A stretch of 64,000 nucleotides of DNA, taken from contig JAFYYR010000003.1 in NCBI GenBank assembly GCA_017557435.1, positions 62,001 to 126,000 of the forward strand, in the 5' to 3' direction. The position numbers and the translations under genes were made by a program. Position 1 is the first letter of the stretch. Each line of letters opens with the position of its first letter. Shown piece by piece: positions 61,258-64,000 of this stretch. A model generated the notes under the pieces. It was not told the origin of the DNA. It searched no databases and saw only the letters and a list, made by a program, of their open reading frames with translations. This stretch comes from Pseudobutyrivibrio sp. GTDB taxonomy: Bacteria; Bacillota; Clostridia; Lachnospirales; Lachnospiraceae.

Positions 61258-61343
61258 AAAATGTAGCTAACAAGCTATTAGCTCTCTGGAGAATGACGTG
61301 CTGTCATCGAAAGAGAGACTAATGCTTGTGAGCGTAACATTTT
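61258..61343. repeat. Class I-type palindrome, copy I
   Basis: 86 bases: AAAATGT/ACATTTT outside, then ACAAGC/GCTTGT, ATTAG/CTAAT (read in the gene direction) and CTCTCT/AGAGAG inside. It shares the AACAAGC and CTCTCT helices with copies G and H, but the next helix differs and stays paired. It fills most of the gap between the GH25 gene and the first initiating transferase. Confidence 0.82.
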
Positions 61344-61351
61344 GTCATTGT

Positions 61352-64000
61352 CTAGAAAAATGATTTATTAACGTCTACATTTCCCTTGATTCCTGGGATT
61401 GAGCCCTTGCTTGAGTACTGCCACATTGAATATCTGCCTGAATATGAGCATGCTGTGTTGTACTGTGCAACCCAAATATGGCATGAACCAGGAAGGCTTG
61501 AAGCGTTAATGTATTTTGTCATCCAAGTCTTGTTAGCATAAACACCTGACTTGTATCCTGCTGACTGAACTGTGTTGCAGAAAGCATTAATAATTGCATT
61601 TCTCTGATCGTTAGTAAGATTCTTCTGGCCTCTTACACTATCCTCCATATCGATGTAGATTGGAAGAGAACATCCGCCAGCTTTCTTTGCCATGGCAACT
61701 GCCATAGATGCCTCAGCTACTGCCTCGGCCTCATTTAATGCTGTTGAGTAAATGTAGATACCTGTGTTTACTCCGTTTGCCTTAGCTCCACTCATGTTCT
61801 TGTAGAAGAATGGGTCCTCATGAAGCTGACCATCATACATTCCTCTGTAACCGCATCTGATGATTGCAAATGAAACTGCAGGTCCTGCCTGTTTCCAGTC
61901 GATTGTACCCTGATGCTTTGAAACGTCGATACCAACACCATTTACAACAAGCGCTCCGTCGCTACCGAAGTTGTACTTAACTCCCTGGATTACCTGCTCA
62001 CCAGTTACATAGTCACCGTTGGCGTTGAAGAACTTTGTCTTACCATCTATTGTCTGCCAGCCATAATACTTGTAGCTAGCTTCCTTGTAATAATATGTTT
62101 TACCCTTCTGGTAATCTGCTGCAGTAGCCTCTTTCTTACCCTCCGCATCAAGATAGAGCTGGTTGCCCTTTGAATCCTTAAGCTTCTCATTTGAGCCACC
62201 TGCCATACCTGAAACTGTATAAGTTACTGCAAGAGAATTGTCTGTAACACCATCTGAGAATGTTGCCACACCAGCAAGCTTGTAATCACCATTTGCTGTA
62301 GCTGTGTATGTGCCCTTACCATTTGAAAGAGTAATAGCTGCGCCATTAACAGTTACAGAGCTTACATTTCCTGAAGCAGAAATTGTAAATACACCCTTTG
62401 AATATGACATATCAAGAGTTGCTGTCTCTTTTTTTGTATTAGACTGAGCACGAGTTCTATTTACGTTATTTCTAGCAATAGTTCTTCTTGCCTCAGTTGT
62501 TGTCTCGGAAACTCCATTATCAGTCTGTCCATCACCAGCATTATTGTCTGTCTGTTCCTGATTATCGTTCTGTTCAGGCTTCTGCTCCTGCTGCTGATTA
62601 TCCTGACTATTGTTATTGTCTTGATTATTGTTGTTTTGATTATTATCCTGCTGTTGTTCCTGCTGCTGTGGCTGCTCAGGCTTCTGTTCCTGCTGCTTTT
62701 TCTTGTAGTGGAATGTCACATTCTTATTGTTTGCGCTTGCCTTTACAGCAGAATCACTACATGTGTAATTCTCAACTGAAGGAGGATTGATTGAATCTCC
62801 ATCCTTTACATCGTTGATTGTGGCAGTGTGAATAGTCTTACCATTTTCATCAACACATGTGATTGAAACTGAATATGTCTTTGGAGCCTCTGGCTCTGCC
62901 TTATATGTGTATGTATAAGCAGCATTAGCTGTAGCTGCTGCAAATGCTGGGTTAGGACCAGACTGAAGCTTGTATGTTACATTGTTGTATCCATAAGTCT
63001 GATCTGCTGTAAATGAAGGTGCTGCATTAGCATTTACAGTTAAATCTGTCTTCTTTACAGTTGTAACTTCCTTGCCATTTGCATCCAAAAGCTTGTAGTT
63101 GATTGTGATTGTGTACTGGCTTGGTGCAACTACCACATCATGAGTAACCGATGTCTTGCCATCCTTTTTTGTAGCTTTGCTCTTACTTACATCTGACTTT
63201 GGTGCTACTACATCAGTTGTCTCCTTGTAAGCGCCGCCTGTCTCTTCCTTTTTAGAATCAACATACTCAACTGTATTTGTAAGAGTCGCCTCAACTGGAG
63301 CTGCCTCTACTGGCTGTCCGTCTTCTTTGGCGTCATCCTTTTTAACCTGCTTGATAATCTCTTTTTCTACTTTGTACTCGACCTTGTCCTTAACATTGAC
63401 CTCAGTCTCGTAGTTATCTGTATTATAAGAAACACCATTATCGAGAGAATTCACGATACATGCAACGTAATCACCTGGCTCAACTTCTGTCTCATTGATT
63501 ACGCCATCCATATCCTCATCTGTATAAACAACACCCTCAGCCTCGTTAAGTGCTACGGTGTATGCCTGAACTGCTGTCTCTTTGTCTAAGTATAAAAGAT
63601 AAAGTGGGTCAGACTCGATATCTCCATTAACAGTCTCTACAACCTCATTATTCTCGTCAGTTACTGTCACTGGAACATTTCTTTCCTCAAGAATTGTTGA
63701 GATATCTACTGAATCCTCATAGGAAGCTGTGTACTCACTAATCTGGTTATCTATATCCTGAATAGCTGACACATAAGGCTGAAGTGTCTCCATTGCATCA
63801 GGTGCAACAAGCTTTACCTGGAATGGAACTCCAGTAACACAATTTTCTCCTTCTTCTGTATCAGAAATATAGATAGTTAAATCCTTTTCAATAGATGAGC
63901 TAGTAAGAAATACCTTTTTAAACTCAGGTATATAAACATCGGCTGCTGATGCCGCTGCCTGCTGCTCCACCTCAACTGTTTCTAACTCAGGTTCCTCCCC
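61352..64000 (-). CDS. Secreted GH25 muramidase with MucBP-like, Q/N-rich and choline-binding-type regions, 5'-truncated
   Basis: The frame is open to the right edge (883 codons visible); the GTG at 63970 is not a credible start, so the N-terminus lies outside. In order: an acidic N-terminal region, MucBP-like beta repeats (about 275-425 counted from 63970), a Q/N-rich linker (about 425-510), an Ig-like segment (about 520-590), cell-wall-binding repeats with YYKEASYKYYGWQTIDG (about 595-675), and a GH25 domain (about 678-872). GH25 landmarks are GIDVSKHQG, RCGYRG and the D-x-E pair in YIDMEDS. It should cleave muramyl bonds in peptidoglycan. Its place ahead of the glycan genes suggests wall remodelling linked to polymer attachment. 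Confidence 0.9.
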   Translation of the reverse strand, partial: GEEPELETVEVEQQAAASAADVYIPEFKKVFLTSSSIEKDLTIYISDTEEGENCVTGVPFQVKLVAPDAMETLQPYVSAIQDIDNQISEYTASYEDSVDISTILEERNVPVTVTDENNEVVETVNGDIESDPLYLLYLDKETAVQAYTVALNEAEGVVYTDEDMDGVINETEVEPGDYVACIVNSLDNGVSYNTDNYETEVNVKDKVEYKVEKEIIKQVKKDDAKEDGQPVEAAPVEATLTNTVEYVDSKKEETGGAYKETTDVVAPKSDVSKSKATKKDGKTSVTHDVVVAPSQYTITINYKLLDANGKEVTTVKKTDLTVNANAAPSFTADQTYGYNNVTYKLQSGPNPAFAAATANAAYTYTYKAEPEAPKTYSVSITCVDENGKTIHTATINDVKDGDSINPPSVENYTCSDSAVKASANNKNVTFHYKKKQQEQKPEQPQQQEQQQDNNQNNNNQDNNNSQDNQQQEQKPEQNDNQEQTDNNAGDGQTDNGVSETTTEARRTIARNNVNRTRAQSNTKKETATLDMSYSKGVFTISASGNVSSVTVNGAAITLSNGKGTYTATANGDYKLAGVATFSDGVTDNSLAVTYTVSGMAGGSNEKLKDSKGNQLYLDAEGKKEATAADYQKGKTYYYKEASYKYYGWQTIDGKTKFFNANGDYVTGEQVIQGVKYNFGSDGALVVNGVGIDVSKHQGTIDWKQAGPAVSFAIIRCGYRGMYDGQLHEDPFFYKNMSGAKANGVNTGIYIYSTALNEAEAVAEASMAVAMAKKAGGCSLPIYIDMEDSVRGQKNLTNDQRNAIINAFCNTVQSAGYKSGVYANKTWMTKYINASSLPGSCHIWVAQYNTACSYSGRYSMWQYSSKGSIPGIKGNVDVNKSFF

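Noticed and set aside
23166-61351. The intergenic palindromes as simple rho-independent terminators
   Set aside because: They have long interrupted stems with bulges and lack a T-run directly after the stem in the gene direction, unlike 14223-14266 and 19734-19769.
62488-62790. Plus-strand ORF opposite the Q/N-rich linker of the muramidase
   Set aside because: Its Tyr/Ala/Asp-rich product is the complement of CAG/AAC repeats, not a gene.
1-64000. CRISPR arrays, tRNA or rRNA genes, transposases
   Set aside because: No regularly spaced repeats, RNA gene landmarks or transposase motifs were seen on either strand.

Overview
This 64 kb, AT-rich window looks like a Gram-positive Firmicute, most likely a Lachnospiraceae relative of the Butyrivibrio/Pseudobutyrivibrio group. 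The basis is low G+C, strong AGGAGG-type ribosome sites, a GH25 muramidase with choline-binding-type repeats, an LtaS/MdoB-type phosphoglycerol transferase and a CsbB/YfhO-type glycosylation set. The genus is inferred, not shown. Almost the whole window is one surface-glycan locus, and nearly all genes are on the minus strand, so it reads right to left. No tRNA, rRNA, CRISPR array or insertion sequence is visible. No gene-free stretch exceeds 300 bases (the longest is about 280, at 58164-58445).

Right block (about 64000 to 37655, in transcription order). It opens with a truncated secreted GH25 muramidase, an initiating sugar-phosphate transferase and two GT4 enzymes. A Wzx-type flippase and a KpsC/KpsS-like transferase follow. 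Next come the legionaminic-acid-type genes: legB dehydratase, legC aminotransferase, a PtmE-like nucleotidyltransferase, a PglD-like N-acyltransferase, legI synthase and legF CMP-transferase. Set among these is a small acyl module (ACP, MaoC-type hydratase, SDR). The block also holds more glycosyltransferases, a PIG-L deacetylase, GT-C membrane enzymes and a GT-C-like fragment fused to a metallo-beta-lactamase domain.

Middle block (about 37641 to 20468). It contains a Wzy/ligase-like protein, a Gfo/Idh/MocA oxidoreductase, a short DegT-like aminotransferase and a second initiating transferase. The acetamidino-forming trio (WbuX/PseA-type amidotransferase, HisH, HisF2) follows, then GT4 and FemAB-like enzymes and a GtrB/CsbB-type GT2. 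It ends with a striking trio: a CMP-sugar cytidylyltransferase, a DRE-TIM (HMGL/DmpG-like) aldolase and a KdsD-like arabinose-5-phosphate isomerase. The trio may make a CMP-activated ulosonic acid by a pyruvate-aldolase route rather than a PEP-dependent synthase.

Left block (about 20357 to 1). It holds a small secreted protein, the plus-strand phosphoglycerol transferase, and a run of eight large polytopic GT-C-like proteins, one of them (YfhO) on the plus strand. An MBOAT/SGNH O-acylation pair lies among them, and a ninth GT-C gene runs off the left edge. Together these look like a decoration system: polyprenyl-phosphate sugars made by the GT2, transferred outside the membrane by GT-C enzymes, plus O-acyl and phosphoglycerol groups.

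The most unusual non-coding signal is a family of long intergenic palindromes in the right and middle blocks. Their helices change sequence between copies but stay paired, with conserved internal loops, which suggests a structured RNA element. Two pairs of near-identical copies each bracket a single gene (legC, and one GT4).
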